This document shows positions 39,164 through 48,735 of a DNA stretch of 64,000 bases, piece after piece. The first letter of the stretch is position 1, and the number at the start of each line of letters is the position of its first letter. The position numbers and the translations under genes were made by a program. The notes under the pieces are model-generated. The model did not search any database. It had not been told where the DNA came from and saw only the letters and a list, made by a program, of their open reading frames with translations. The stretch covers positions 62,001 to 126,000 of the forward strand of contig NZ_CP077369.1 of the NCBI RefSeq assembly GCF_019048525.1, in the 5' to 3' direction. The DNA comes from Acinetobacter lwoffii. Its GTDB lineage: Bacteria > Pseudomonadota > Gammaproteobacteria > Pseudomonadales > Moraxellaceae.

Positions 39164-40399
39164 CTAGATAAGTTGTTTCGATTGTTTTGCTTTAGAAATC
39201 AAAACTTGACTGAGTAAAACGCTTAAAATGGATGCAGCGGCGAGAATTAAATAAAAATTTCCATAGCCAAACGCTTTAGCTAAGAAACCTGACATCGCAC
39301 CACCAATGAAATAAACCAATAATTCAAAACAGACCAAAATCGTAAAATCCGTTCCTGCTTGATCTTTAGAGCTGGTCTGCATGAAATGTGCATATAACGC
39401 CGTCATCGCGATATAACGAATTGCAAGAATGACAACTACAAATACACCAAGTAATCTGTGCCATTGATCAAACCAACTGAGTAGAACAGCTGCACCCAAC
39501 AAGGCATAAATCAAAGTACGTGCCCAGCCTGCCCAGATCAGTAATTGTGTTGCGGCTATTTTTTTTAATAAAAATGCAGCTGAAACAGCGGCTAATAATC
39601 CAATACCCGCACCGATCACAGACATCAACACTCCAATCTCTGCCAAAGACCACTTTTGATCAATTAGCATCGGATTCAGCATTGCCATTGCAGGTGCTTC
39701 AACGAAGCGATAACACACGATCAAAGCTAAAGCCCATAACATTTCTGGACGTTTAAATGCACGGATCAAACTTGGCGGCTGTTTTGAGATTTTCTCTGTA
39801 CTTGATTTTTCTTTAATTTGGAAAATAGCCAACATGGTCAGTGCCGTCATAGCGGCTAAGGAAATCAATGCAGTTTGCCAGCCATAAAGCTGGTAAAGCC
39901 ATAAAGTTGCTGCTCCACCCACCATACTACCGAGCGCAACGCCGATGCTTTGTGCCATGCTTCCTAAGCGATATTCAGACTCTGAAAAGGTTTCGACGGT
40001 ATAGCCATCAATGGCAATATCTTGAGTTGCTGCAAAAGTTGAAATCCATAAACCAACAATGACAAATACACCGAGGCCATAATCAAACTGTGTTAATGCC
40101 AAAGCAACAACACCTAGCACCAGTGCAATTTGTGTAAATAGCAACCAAGTCTTACGCTTTCCTAGTTTTTTTAAGTAGAAACGATCAATTAAAGGCGCCC
40201 AAAAGAATTTGAATGCCCAAGGAATATAAAGTAGCGACAACATGCCAATCCATCGTAAATCTACACCTTGATGGCGCAGAATCGCAGGTAATGCGACGTT
40301 ATAAAAATATAGTGGTAAGGCATGCGCGAGATATAAAACCACCACGACACTCAGGCTCAAGGCTGAGACTTTCTGAATATTTAATGAATTTTGATTCAT
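39164..40399 (-). CDS. actC: MFS transporter, AmpG-like, of the acinetoferrin cluster
   Basis: About 411 residues from the ATG at 40399, which overlaps the actB stop codon; an upstream ATG (40420) is in frame but inside actB. It has around 12 membrane helices and resembles AmpG/permease-type MFS proteins (TQDIAIDGYTVETF near residue 135, YRLGSMAQSIGVALGSMVGG). AmpG-like carriers in siderophore operons usually import the siderophore or its ferric form through the inner membrane. Position matches ActC of A. haemolyticus. The direction of transport is inferred. Confidence 0.78.
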   Translation of the reverse strand: MNQNSLNIQKVSALSLSVVVVLYLAHALPLYFYNVALPAILRHQGVDLRWIGMLSLLYIPWAFKFFWAPLIDRFYLKKLGKRKTWLLFTQIALVLGVVALALTQFDYGLGVFVIVGLWISTFAATQDIAIDGYTVETFSESEYRLGSMAQSIGVALGSMVGGAATLWLYQLYGWQTALISLAAMTALTMLAIFQIKEKSSTEKISKQPPSLIRAFKRPEMLWALALIVCYRFVEAPAMAMLNPMLIDQKWSLAEIGVLMSVIGAGIGLLAAVSAAFLLKKIAATQLLIWAGWARTLIYALLGAAVLLSWFDQWHRLLGVFVVVILAIRYIAMTALYAHFMQTSSKDQAGTDFTILVCFELLVYFIGGAMSGFLAKAFGYGNFYLILAAASILSVLLSQVLISKAKQSKQLI

Positions 40400-40767
40400 A
40401 AATACCTCTGCAAAGCCCATTGTGTGGCTTCAGCTTTATCTACGCTCACAAAATATGGAACATGCCAAGCTTTGTGCAGAGCTGGTGTATCCAATCGAAT
40501 ACGATCTTCTTCATCTTGAGCAATACGAGCAAAACCCAAGCAATATTGGTAAAAATCTTGTTTATATTGCTTATACCATTTGCCTTGGATTGCTCTATAT
40601 TCTTCAGGAAATTCAGTATTTACATCGGTTTGCATGATCAACACGAAATTTTGCTTATGTTCGAAATAGTGCTGAATCCGTGCTAACCATTGTTCAAATT
40701 CTGCAACAGAGACATTCGCCGCAAAGCGCATGTCTAAAATATGCATTTCATTGATATATAAGCTCAT
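40396..40767 (-). CDS. actB: Small protein of the acinetoferrin cluster
   Basis: A 123-residue soluble protein with start and stop overlapping its neighbours by four bases on each side, so it is clearly a member of the operon. It has no signal peptide or membrane helix and is rich in aromatic residues (YRAIQGKWYKQYKQDFYQYCLGF). Its family is not known to me beyond its place as the fifth gene (ActB) in the acinetoferrin operon. Its role is unknown. Confidence 0.7.
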   Translation of the reverse strand: MSLYINEMHILDMRFAANVSVAEFEQWLARIQHYFEHKQNFVLIMQTDVNTEFPEEYRAIQGKWYKQYKQDFYQYCLGFARIAQDEEDRIRLDTPALHKAWHVPYFVSVDKAEATQWALQRYL

Positions 40768-41402
40768 GTAACACTCAGGAGTTTGGCTGGCCGATCTGCT
40801 AGCTGTTGTTGTGATGTTTGGTAATATTCCCCAAACTTGTGATAAAAAGTTTCTCTAAAGCAGTAATACAACATTGCAGTTTTTTCAGGCATCGGTATTA
40901 AACGTTGACTTTCATAGCAAAGCTCTGCCACCACAGCTGCATAAGGTTTAACGGTATGATCTGGCTCACCCACAATTTTTTTCGCTTTAGAGTGCTCAAA
41001 AATATAGAAGCTGAGTAAACGAATAGTTGGGCGTAAAAAACCTTTACCAAACACTGATTTGTCACCAAATAGCAAATGCCAACCGAGATCATTGTCATCA
41101 CCATCGTAATAACGGCCTAAACGATCTCGTTTACCCTCATAAATTTCGGTATAGCCCACATCTTTGCCATCAATTCCGACGATCAATAAACGGTGATGGT
41201 CATCTGCAAGCATTTTGTCGAAGTAAACTTGTAACTCCAGTTCCGATTTATTTAGCTGCCACTGTGGAATCACATGTGGTTCATGCATCCATTTGTGCAA
41301 TAAAGGAATATCCTGCGGATATTTCACTTGTCGTAAGTAGTACTGTGTACCATCTTCAAAGTATTCAAAATAATCTGGTAATTGCTGAGAGATTGTTTTC
41401 AT
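40764..41402 (-). CDS. acbD: GNAT-family acyltransferase of siderophore biosynthesis
   Basis: A 212-residue GNAT enzyme resembling IucB/RhbD, which acylate hydroxylated diamines before their attachment to citrate. Visible signs are the HKWMHEPHVIPQWQ entry motif, a central LGWHLLFGDKSVFGKGFLRPTIRLL acyl-CoA-binding region and AKKIVGEPDHTVKPY, all typical of the IucB branch. In acinetoferrin the donor would be a medium-chain (octenoyl) group on N-hydroxy-1,3-diaminopropane; this is inferred from the known product of the orthologous cluster. Confidence 0.82.
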   Translation of the reverse strand: MKTISQQLPDYFEYFEDGTQYYLRQVKYPQDIPLLHKWMHEPHVIPQWQLNKSELELQVYFDKMLADDHHRLLIVGIDGKDVGYTEIYEGKRDRLGRYYDGDDNDLGWHLLFGDKSVFGKGFLRPTIRLLSFYIFEHSKAKKIVGEPDHTVKPYAAVVAELCYESQRLIPMPEKTAMLYYCFRETFYHKFGEYYQTSQQQLADRPAKLLSVT

Positions 41403-41429
41403 ATCGAACCTATAAAATGACGAATAAAA

Positions 41430-43247
41430 TTAGCCCACTTTCGCTTGGCGAGGTTGTTGTGCCCATGTTTTCAATGTTTCTGGGCTAACTGGATTTGCAA
41501 TGGGATCAAGAAAGACAGGAACAGGACGCTCTGCTTCATCGTTATAACTTGTGGTAAATAAACGCACACGGTTTAGGCAAATTTTGGTGTAGTTAGGACG
41601 TAACATGGCAAATTTGTCAGCGCGCTCAGCCAGTTCTGGGTGTTTTTGGTTAAATTCAACAATCGTGTTGGAAATGGTCTGCCAGAAATCAAGCTCAGAA
41701 TATTCAGGATAGTCTTGCAAGAACACATTACAGATATAGCGGTAATGCACCATGAACAGACCTGTGAAAATAAAATGGCTTAGATCAGTCGCTTCATGAC
41801 GGAGTAATAAATCTGCTTCAGATGGTAACTGAGCTAACTCAGGAAAATCCTCATCCACTAAATTGATGTCATCAATGAAATCTTTTAATACCATGGCTTT
41901 CGGCACACCATTTTCATGTACCAACATTGTGTTCTCACCGTGTGGTGAAAATGCTAAACCATAACGATATAAGCAAAGTAATAATGGACTCATGCTTACT
42001 TGAGCAAATTGTGCTAACCAATCCAAAGGACTTAAACCTGATGCTTGGATCAACACGCTCAGGATCGATTGACCTGAAATATCACGGTGTAACAATGCTG
42101 CTTGAGATAACACTTGATGAGATGGATCAACATAACGATCAACACTTTCACGCCATAAACAACCGAACAGCTCTTTAAATTGATACGGTGCACCGTCAAT
42201 GCGGTCAAAACACGGCTGATGGATAGTTAAAGTCGCAACTTCACCTAAGAAAATCACACCTGTATTTTGTAAGTCTTGATCTTGTTGATGAATTCTTTTT
42301 AACCATGCGGTCACTGCTGGAGCTGCTAGATTACGCTTTGAGGGTAATCCACGATAAACAGCGGTATTAAAAATACTGACAGGCAACTTAATGTAATGGC
42401 GTTGTAGGTTTGACGTATTGCATAATGTGCGGATTGATTGCATCGGCACATAGCTATCTTGGCTGATATTTAACTCAATAATTTTCTGATCCACAATCTC
42501 ATTGGCATAAGTCGGGACAAGCCATTGATGCCATTGCCAAGCATGTACGGGAATCAAAAAGTAATTTTGTGGATCTAGGTTTTTTTCTTGGAGAATATTG
42601 ATGAACTGCTGTAGTTCATTGGCATCAAATTCATGTTGATATAAACCGCAGGCACTCCAATCTTCAGTACTTCGATACTCTGCTAAATCACGATGTACGG
42701 CTAACCACAACACTTTAACTTCAGGTGAAAGCTCTGGTGCAGCGCTTAAATAATCATCATAACCAAAACCCATACGCCCTTTACTCATGATGAGCCAAGG
42801 ATGACCACGTAGCATGCCTTCAACTTTGTAATGTGGCTCTGTCAAAACCGCTATACTTGGCAAACGTGTTTCATTGAACAAATGTGCTTCTGCCAGCCAA
42901 GTATTATTCATTTCTTTGATCAAATACGCTTTGGTAAATGGCTTAACATTAGAACTGTCAGACATTGCGACAATAAACTCATGTAAGTTCCAAGCAGGTT
43001 GATCATTTTCCTGACTATGAGTCACATCACGTACCGAAGCTTCCTGAATATTCCAGTGTCCGAGTAGATATTGATTTCCTTGAAACTCATACTGACGATT
43101 GCCTAAATCTAAACGATAACGCCCTGCTGACAATGCTTTAACTTCAATAATTTCTTCGTATAGAAACTCTGCAATCGCCATTTCAATAAGACGTTGTCCT
43201 GCGGCACGCCATTGCTGCTGATTAATTTTTAAAGTTGCAAAGTTCAT
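41430..43247 (-). CDS. acbC: NIS siderophore synthetase, IucA/IucC family
   Basis: A 605-residue NRPS-independent siderophore synthetase that adenylates a citrate carboxylate and condenses it with an amine. Conserved patches include GHPWLIMSKGRMGFGYDDYLSAAPE near residue 150, IPVHAWQWHQW near 235, SIRTLCN near 283 and the C-terminal EAHGQN-like FSPHGENTMLV near 440 with its catalytic histidine region. It overlaps acbB by four bases. With AcbA it would attach the two hydroxamate arms to citrate. Confidence 0.9.
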   Translation of the reverse strand: MNFATLKINQQQWRAAGQRLIEMAIAEFLYEEIIEVKALSAGRYRLDLGNRQYEFQGNQYLLGHWNIQEASVRDVTHSQENDQPAWNLHEFIVAMSDSSNVKPFTKAYLIKEMNNTWLAEAHLFNETRLPSIAVLTEPHYKVEGMLRGHPWLIMSKGRMGFGYDDYLSAAPELSPEVKVLWLAVHRDLAEYRSTEDWSACGLYQHEFDANELQQFINILQEKNLDPQNYFLIPVHAWQWHQWLVPTYANEIVDQKIIELNISQDSYVPMQSIRTLCNTSNLQRHYIKLPVSIFNTAVYRGLPSKRNLAAPAVTAWLKRIHQQDQDLQNTGVIFLGEVATLTIHQPCFDRIDGAPYQFKELFGCLWRESVDRYVDPSHQVLSQAALLHRDISGQSILSVLIQASGLSPLDWLAQFAQVSMSPLLLCLYRYGLAFSPHGENTMLVHENGVPKAMVLKDFIDDINLVDEDFPELAQLPSEADLLLRHEATDLSHFIFTGLFMVHYRYICNVFLQDYPEYSELDFWQTISNTIVEFNQKHPELAERADKFAMLRPNYTKICLNRVRLFTTSYNDEAERPVPVFLDPIANPVSPETLKTWAQQPRQAKVG

Positions 43248-44734
43248 ATCAGTTTCTCATATGTTGAATGTACAGAAGCAGTTTGTGTACGTGTGTTTGC
43301 ACCACGACGATTAGGATGCGCCGTCATCACGTTCTGTTCTGTTTTCTTGAAAATTGAATGGTTTTTATTGGGAGAATTTTCGCAAAGGCACTCGTTTGAT
43401 TGTGCTTTGTCATCTGCCATACAAATTTTTGGATTTTGAGAGAGATTAAAGTGTTGGAATGTCTGCGCTTGATTGCCTAATTCATAAAGAGGCTCAGCAA
43501 GCAATTGATTAATGATCTTTGCTGCACGATAAGCACCAAGACCTAAATCAGGTGTGCCGACACCATGACTATGCATTTCCTGATTTTGAACAAAAATATG
43601 ACCATTCAGCCGATGTACAACACGATAGTCGTCTGTAATCTGCCAACGCTGTTTATGATCAAACTCGATGTATGGCTTGAGCAACTGCATAAAACCAAAA
43701 TCAGGCGTGAAATAACCCGTCGCGGCTACAAGAAAATCACAGTCGAGATGAAAAGACTGAGCTGTAGCACGATGCTGGAAATGCAGTCGGATTTTTTGTG
43801 TATCCAATGCTTCTGCATCTTTCAAATCACATTGACTATGTAAATGTGTCTGTAAGCTTTGACCTGCAATACTGCGGTGATAAAGTCTTTGATAAATTTC
43901 CCGAATGGTTTTTGCACTAATTCCCTTGTATAACAAGGCTTGTTGCTTTAACTGCTGTTCCTTTTGCTGCGCAGTCAAATCATAAAAATGCTGTGCATAA
44001 TCTGGACTAAAATGTTCCAAACCTAATGGCGCATACTCCATCGGGAAGAAACCTTGAGAACGAGTAAACCAATGCAAATCAAACTGATGATTAACAGTAT
44101 CTTGCTGTTCATCAAATAAGTCGATAAACACTTCAGCTGCAGATTGTCCAGAACCAAGTACGACCACATCGCCATGTAAATCTGTATCGGCATGCGTCAT
44201 ATACTGTGCTGAATGCAGACATTGTTGTGGACGGACTTTCTGAATCTTTGCCAAACATTCAGGCAAATATGGCACATTACCACTTCCAATCACTAAATGA
44301 CGGCATAAATAACTTTGCTGAACACCGTTTGATTCAACGACTACTTTAAAACCTATCGTTTGAGGTTCAATCTTTAGAACCTGCGACTGGTATTCGATAC
44401 AATCAAGTTGTTCTGCAACCCATTGGCAATAGTGGTTGTATTCACAACGTGGAATATGTGGCTGCTCTAAAAAGTAAAACTTATACAAACGTTGCTGATG
44501 ACGCAGATAATTCAAAAAACTAAATGGACTGGTTGGATCAACCATCGAGACTAAATCTGCCATAAATGGCACTTGTAATACCGTATTAGGTAGTTGCATA
44601 CCTGCATGCCAATCAAATTGCGCCTTTTGCTCAAAAAATACGTAATCGAGTGAGCTTTTGTTTTGTAGCAAACTAGCAAGACTTAAATTAAAAGGTCCTA
44701 GACCAATTCCAATAAAATCAAGCATAACTGACAT
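43244..44734 (-). CDS. acbB: Lysine/ornithine-type N-monooxygenase for hydroxamate formation
   Basis: A 496-residue FAD- and NADPH-dependent N-hydroxylase of the IucD/PvdA family. It has an N-terminal FAD motif with a proline in place of a glycine (GIGLGPFNLSLASLL), a PFMADLVSMVDPTSPFSFLNYL signature, an NADPH motif VVLGSGQSAAEVF near residue 190 and the ATGY segment near 360. In acinetoferrin synthesis the substrate would be 1,3-diaminopropane. The C-terminal 60 residues are low-complexity and unlike the family. The gene overlaps acbA by 17 bp and acbC by 4 bp. Confidence 0.88.
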   Translation of the reverse strand: MSVMLDFIGIGLGPFNLSLASLLQNKSSLDYVFFEQKAQFDWHAGMQLPNTVLQVPFMADLVSMVDPTSPFSFLNYLRHQQRLYKFYFLEQPHIPRCEYNHYCQWVAEQLDCIEYQSQVLKIEPQTIGFKVVVESNGVQQSYLCRHLVIGSGNVPYLPECLAKIQKVRPQQCLHSAQYMTHADTDLHGDVVVLGSGQSAAEVFIDLFDEQQDTVNHQFDLHWFTRSQGFFPMEYAPLGLEHFSPDYAQHFYDLTAQQKEQQLKQQALLYKGISAKTIREIYQRLYHRSIAGQSLQTHLHSQCDLKDAEALDTQKIRLHFQHRATAQSFHLDCDFLVAATGYFTPDFGFMQLLKPYIEFDHKQRWQITDDYRVVHRLNGHIFVQNQEMHSHGVGTPDLGLGAYRAAKIINQLLAEPLYELGNQAQTFQHFNLSQNPKICMADDKAQSNECLCENSPNKNHSIFKKTEQNVMTAHPNRRGANTRTQTASVHSTYEKLI

Positions 44735-46502
44735 CCTTCTGTGAAATACGCAGTGGATTTGGCAGTTGCACGTAAACAGATTGATTTTCTACAGGTGCGA
44801 TCAACTCGTCTAATTCATGCAAACGTGTCAGCAAGTTGCCTTTATAAGGCAGCGTTGAATTGAACAGTAGTCCTTGTATTAAGGTACTCTCAGGATATTG
44901 CTGTAATTGCTCTTCTAAAAATCCAGTTAGATGCGCTAACAATTCATCTTCAGTGATATAGCCTGTTGCACCGATGGCATTAATAATCCCGAACAAAGTA
45001 TTGCCAAAGAAATAATAACTAAAACGTTCATCAACAAAAGCTTTCGGACCTACCGCAAAGGCTTTTTCTTTCAGTTCAGGAAGTGCTTGCAGAATTTCAG
45101 TGGCAAATTCTTCAATATAATAAAAACCTTGGTTATCACGTAACCATAAAGTTTTAGGAAAATGGTTTTCGAGTTCTAATAATACATTTTGTTGATGTGA
45201 CTCAAATGCCATACCATAACGATGGTATAGATACATCAAAGGCTGCAAACTGACTTCGAGGAACCGATTAAACCAATCTGAAGCAATCTCTGAAACTTCA
45301 GCATCAGGATGGGCTTTCGCAATTTTTGCAAATAAGGCATTAAAACGATTTAAAGGCTTGATCGGATGATCTTGGCACAAAGATGCGATACAAGTGACTT
45401 GTTGTTGTGGATGGAATGGTTGATCTCGGAAAATACAAATACTTTCATTGATCACTTCATCATCGATTTTTAAAGCGATCCAAGCTGGATCATTGACTGC
45501 TTTTAGACTTGGACACTGTTTAAGAATATTTTGCCCAAACTCACTATGCCACAGACGATGTGTCAATTCACCACGATGACATTCTTTGGCCAAATTCACT
45601 CGAATAGAATTGGTAATCATCACTGAAAGTGACGGCTTCATCATCCAAGGTGCATTGAAGCTCGCTAATGTGCGTATGGAAGTGGTTGGAGAGAATTGCC
45701 AACCACGCAAGCCCAAATCAATCAGTTGCCCTGTTTGCTTTAATCGTTCAAACCAAGCTTTGCCCTGTAAATAACGCGCTTGCCATGGATGTAAAGGAAG
45801 TAACTTATATTCCGCATGTGTCTTTAATAAATTGAGATCACTTTCAGATAAATACCACTGTAACGCAGTTTTTAATTGCGCTGAAATAGGTTCATCAGTC
45901 GCACTACCTTCTGCAATATAATCTTGGTGCACTAGCCAATAATGAAGTTGAGTCTTACCTTTATTTTCAGGAGAAAAGTTTAACCAATCTTCATGAACAA
46001 AGCCTGTCCTACTTTTTGGCGCGGGATGCATACTATGCCCTAAAATCAAAGCTTGCTCTGTTTCAATAAAGCTTTGCCCTGCTTTTACTAAATCATCAAA
46101 TTCATATTCACGATTTTGTAAAAACTGTTGTAGCGCATCTCGACTTTGAATCCATTTTTCAACTAATGAAGCAGCATCTAGATGAACAGCGGCTTCTTGA
46201 ACAAGTTCTTCTAGCAACAACCCAACAATTGCTACAGGACTAAATACCTTAATTTTTTCATCGATGATAATTTGCGGAAGATCTGCTAAGCGATGTCGCC
46301 CCACACAGCTCACATAAGATAAAGGGAAAAAGCAACGTGCTTGAATAGAGGTAATCGGTATTGATAACAGCGTCAAACCTTGGCTAAACGTCTGTAGTTG
46401 AAGAGATTGCTGACTTTTATGAAGCAAGTGACCTTTGCCAGTTTCTTGCGTATATGCATTGACGAAATGTTGTAACGCCAACCGATTAGCAAGTGAATGC
46501 AT
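44718..46502 (-). CDS. acbA: NIS siderophore synthetase, IucA/IucC family (first gene of the operon)
   Basis: About 594 residues from ATG 46502 (MHSLANRLALQHF), which has AGAGGA 11-16 bases upstream; an in-frame ATG at 46577 would add 25 residues not expected in the family. IucA/IucC motifs are present: GHSMHPAPKSRTGF (ATP/substrate), LLPLHPWQARYLQG, TTSIRTLAS and FESHQQNVLLEL. The gene opens the acbABCD-actBCAD operon under a Fur box (46603-46621). AcbA should perform one of the two citrate-amine condensations. Confidence 0.9.
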   Translation of the reverse strand: MHSLANRLALQHFVNAYTQETGKGHLLHKSQQSLQLQTFSQGLTLLSIPITSIQARCFFPLSYVSCVGRHRLADLPQIIIDEKIKVFSPVAIVGLLLEELVQEAAVHLDAASLVEKWIQSRDALQQFLQNREYEFDDLVKAGQSFIETEQALILGHSMHPAPKSRTGFVHEDWLNFSPENKGKTQLHYWLVHQDYIAEGSATDEPISAQLKTALQWYLSESDLNLLKTHAEYKLLPLHPWQARYLQGKAWFERLKQTGQLIDLGLRGWQFSPTTSIRTLASFNAPWMMKPSLSVMITNSIRVNLAKECHRGELTHRLWHSEFGQNILKQCPSLKAVNDPAWIALKIDDEVINESICIFRDQPFHPQQQVTCIASLCQDHPIKPLNRFNALFAKIAKAHPDAEVSEIASDWFNRFLEVSLQPLMYLYHRYGMAFESHQQNVLLELENHFPKTLWLRDNQGFYYIEEFATEILQALPELKEKAFAVGPKAFVDERFSYYFFGNTLFGIINAIGATGYITEDELLAHLTGFLEEQLQQYPESTLIQGLLFNSTLPYKGNLLTRLHELDELIAPVENQSVYVQLPNPLRISQKDVSYA

Positions 46503-46602
46503 CTGTCGATATCCTCTTTCAAAAGAGTTAATTTGTTTTTCGAAATGTTTTAGGCCTGAAACACATCTTAAGTACAAGGGAGTTTGTAGTTAAGATAGAA
46601 CT

Positions 46603-46632
46603 AATGATAATTATTATCATTTACTATTTCAA
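46603..46632 (-). promoter_or_regulatory. Fur-controlled promoter of the acinetoferrin operon
   Basis: A near-perfect Fur box, AATGATAATTATTATCATT (46603-46621), palindromic around its central base. On the minus strand a -35 TTGAAA (46632-46627) and a -10 TATCAT (46609-46604) stand 17 bp apart, so bound Fur would cover the -10 and part of the spacer. The start codon of acbA is about 100 bp downstream. Confidence 0.88.
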
Positions 46633-46718
46633 TTCCATAAAAGAACCTAGAAAAACAACACTAAATCATTGAATTTATTTTGTTTAACAAGGAATATTGC
46701 TCAGTAAAGATACAAAAA

Positions 46719-46737
46719 GATAATAATAATTCTCATT
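46719..46737. promoter_or_regulatory. Second Fur-box-like site
   Basis: GATAATAATAATTCTCATT matches the Fur consensus well in inverse form (AATGAGAAT-type half site). It is about 100 bp beyond the first box, between the operon promoter and the ISPpu12-like element, and no gene now reads from it to the right. Confidence 0.6.
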
Positions 46738-46823
46738 AAATAAAATGATCAGCTTGTAGCCATCAATAGTTTTTATAGATGTATAAAATTTTTAAATAGT
46801 CTCAAATGTAATATTTCCCCACA

Positions 46824-48198
46824 TCAAAAATCTAATATGTCAAAAAATGGGGTATACGGATTTAATGGTTGATGGGGCACCTTCACCCCATCAATCTGAT
46901 ACCACCCTGAGATGGTTGATAGATCGACTCCGTAGTTGAGTTCCTCTGCGAAGTCCGGCAGTCCGTAACCGATGGTTTTCTTGTAGAAAGGAGAGACCTT
47001 CGCAGTCGGTGCCTTCTTCTTGTGCTTCGTGGTGTAGAGCATTCGTGCCCGCATCACCTCGAAGGAGTAACCGCGCCCTTCACGGTTCTTGTCCTTGGCC
47101 AGTCGGTTGATGGACTCCGTGTAAGCGTTGGTGACGGGCATGTCCGTCTCGAAGTAGGTCATGGTCTCTTCGCGCCAGTTTCCCACTGCCCTGACCAGAT
47201 CGCTCCAGACTTCCTTTTGGCCCTTCGGGATGGTGGCTATCCACTCGTCCAGGGCGGCTTCTGCCTGGAGCCGTGTGGTGGCGTCCCAGATGCCGTAGAA
47301 GCGCTCCTTGTGCTCGTAGGCGGCCAGCAGTTGCGGGAACGCGCCTGTCCAGGTCTCCATGATGAGGCGCTCCCGGTCTGAGACTTCGTGAGCGCGTTTC
47401 AGCAGGATTTTCCGGTCTCCCTTGAGAGTCCGGCTCTGGGACGGTTTCAGCTCCTTTCTGAGGTCCTTGCGCACTCTCTCTAGGGCATCGTTGGCCATGC
47501 GCACCACATGGAACTTATCGACCACGATACGGGCCTGGGGCAGCACAGCCTTGACCGCTGCCCGGTAGGGGGTTCCACATGTCCATGCTGACGATCTCGA
47601 CCTTCTGCCGGTCTTTCAGCTTCATCAGGTAGTTGGTCACCACGTCCTGGCGGCGGGTGGCCAGCAGGTCGAGCAGGGTTCGCTCCTCAATGTTGGTCAG
47701 AATGCAGCGGTAGCGCTTGTTCAGGTATAGCTCGTCAATGCCCAGGATGCGGGGCGTCTCGAAGCGGTGCCAGCGCCCCAGCAACTCGGCGCGGGCGTTG
47801 AAGATGTCGCGCACCGTCTTCTCGTCCAGGCCGGTCTGTGCCGCCACAAAGGTGTAGGGGTGGTTGAAGGATTCCTTCTCCACGTACTCATGCAGCCGCA
47901 GTGTCATACGGAATCCGTCCACCATCTCCGGTAGCTGGGGCCTGAATGTTGTCTTGCAGGCCCGGCAGGTGTATCGGCGGCGGACCACCCAGAGAGTGAC
48001 CCGCTTGCCGTGGATGGGCAGATCACGATAGGGAACGTCACGCTTGCCGAACCGTACGAACTCACCCTGCACGCCGCATTCCTCGCAGGCGATGGGATTG
48101 GGCACGTCCACCTGGAAGTGCATTTCGTCGTCGGTTGATTTGCAGCCCAGTACTTGGTATTGCGGCAGGTGAAGGATGTTGTCGGGAAGTTCGGTCAT
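46824..48198 (-). pseudogene. tnpA: ISL3-family transposase, frameshifted
   Basis: The N-terminal part (starts 48198) carries the zinc-finger ISL3 domain (CEECGVQGEF, CRACKTTF) and the first catalytic Asp (GIDELYLN), and SMDMWNP holds the second. The frame is lost at a run of five G on the plus strand (47568-47572): removing one base restores MDMWNPYRAAVKAVLPQARIVVDKFH and joins the C-terminal half, which contains the final TNAYTESINRLAK glutamate. The last codons run through the inverted repeat, and the stop (46824) lies in flanking DNA. A homopolymer sequencing error is possible. Confidence 0.85.
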
Positions 48199-48219
48199 GG
48201 TGTTGTATAGGCGTAGGTG

Positions 48220-48732
48220 TCAGTCAGATCCATCCGACTCAGCATTGGTGTTTGCTTTTTTACCCAACAAGCTGCTGGAAACTAAAAGTAAGGCACCGAG
48301 GACAATTGCAATATCAGCCAGGTTGAAGGCCGGCCAATGCCAGTCTCGCCAATAGAAATCAAAGGAATCCACAACATAGCCGCGAAAGACCCGGTCAATC
48401 AGGTTGCCCATGGCGCCACCGAGGATAAGACTGTAAGCGATGGCTTCTCCTTTATGACGATTTTCAAGGATCAGCTTGATCAGAAAAATCGAGACCACTA
48501 CCGCGATTCCGATAAAAAAGTAGCGCTGCCAGCCTCCACCATTCGCAAAAAGACTGAATGCGGCACCGGTATTCCATACGTGTACCCAGTTAAAGAATGA
48601 GGTCACTGAAATAGACTCGCCATATGCCATTGATTGTTGCACCAGCCATTTTACGGCCTGATCAGACGCTGCCAGCAGGCCCGATATGGACAACAGAGCG
48701 TACGGTGACAGATGTTTGCCAAAAATGGACAT
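48220..48732 (-). CDS. lspA: Signal peptidase II (passenger copy)
   Basis: A 170-residue inner-membrane aspartyl protease that removes signal peptides from prolipoproteins. Four hydrophobic helices are visible, with catalytic Asp113 (GGAMGNLIDRV) and Asp140 (FNLADIAIVLG), plus the conserved NTGAAFS motif. It is part of the ISPpu12-like element, so it is an accessory copy beside the chromosomal lspA. It is 3 bp from the efflux gene and would be co-transcribed. Confidence 0.93.
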   Translation of the reverse strand: MSIFGKHLSPYALLSISGLLAASDQAVKWLVQQSMAYGESISVTSFFNWVHVWNTGAAFSLFANGGGWQRYFFIGIAVVVSIFLIKLILENRHKGEAIAYSLILGGAMGNLIDRVFRGYVVDSFDFYWRDWHWPAFNLADIAIVLGALLLVSSSLLGKKANTNAESDGSD

Positions 48733-48735
48733 TGC

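Noticed and set aside
47022-47381. Plus-strand frame in the ISL3 transposase
   Set aside because: GC-rich antisense shadow of the transposase gene.
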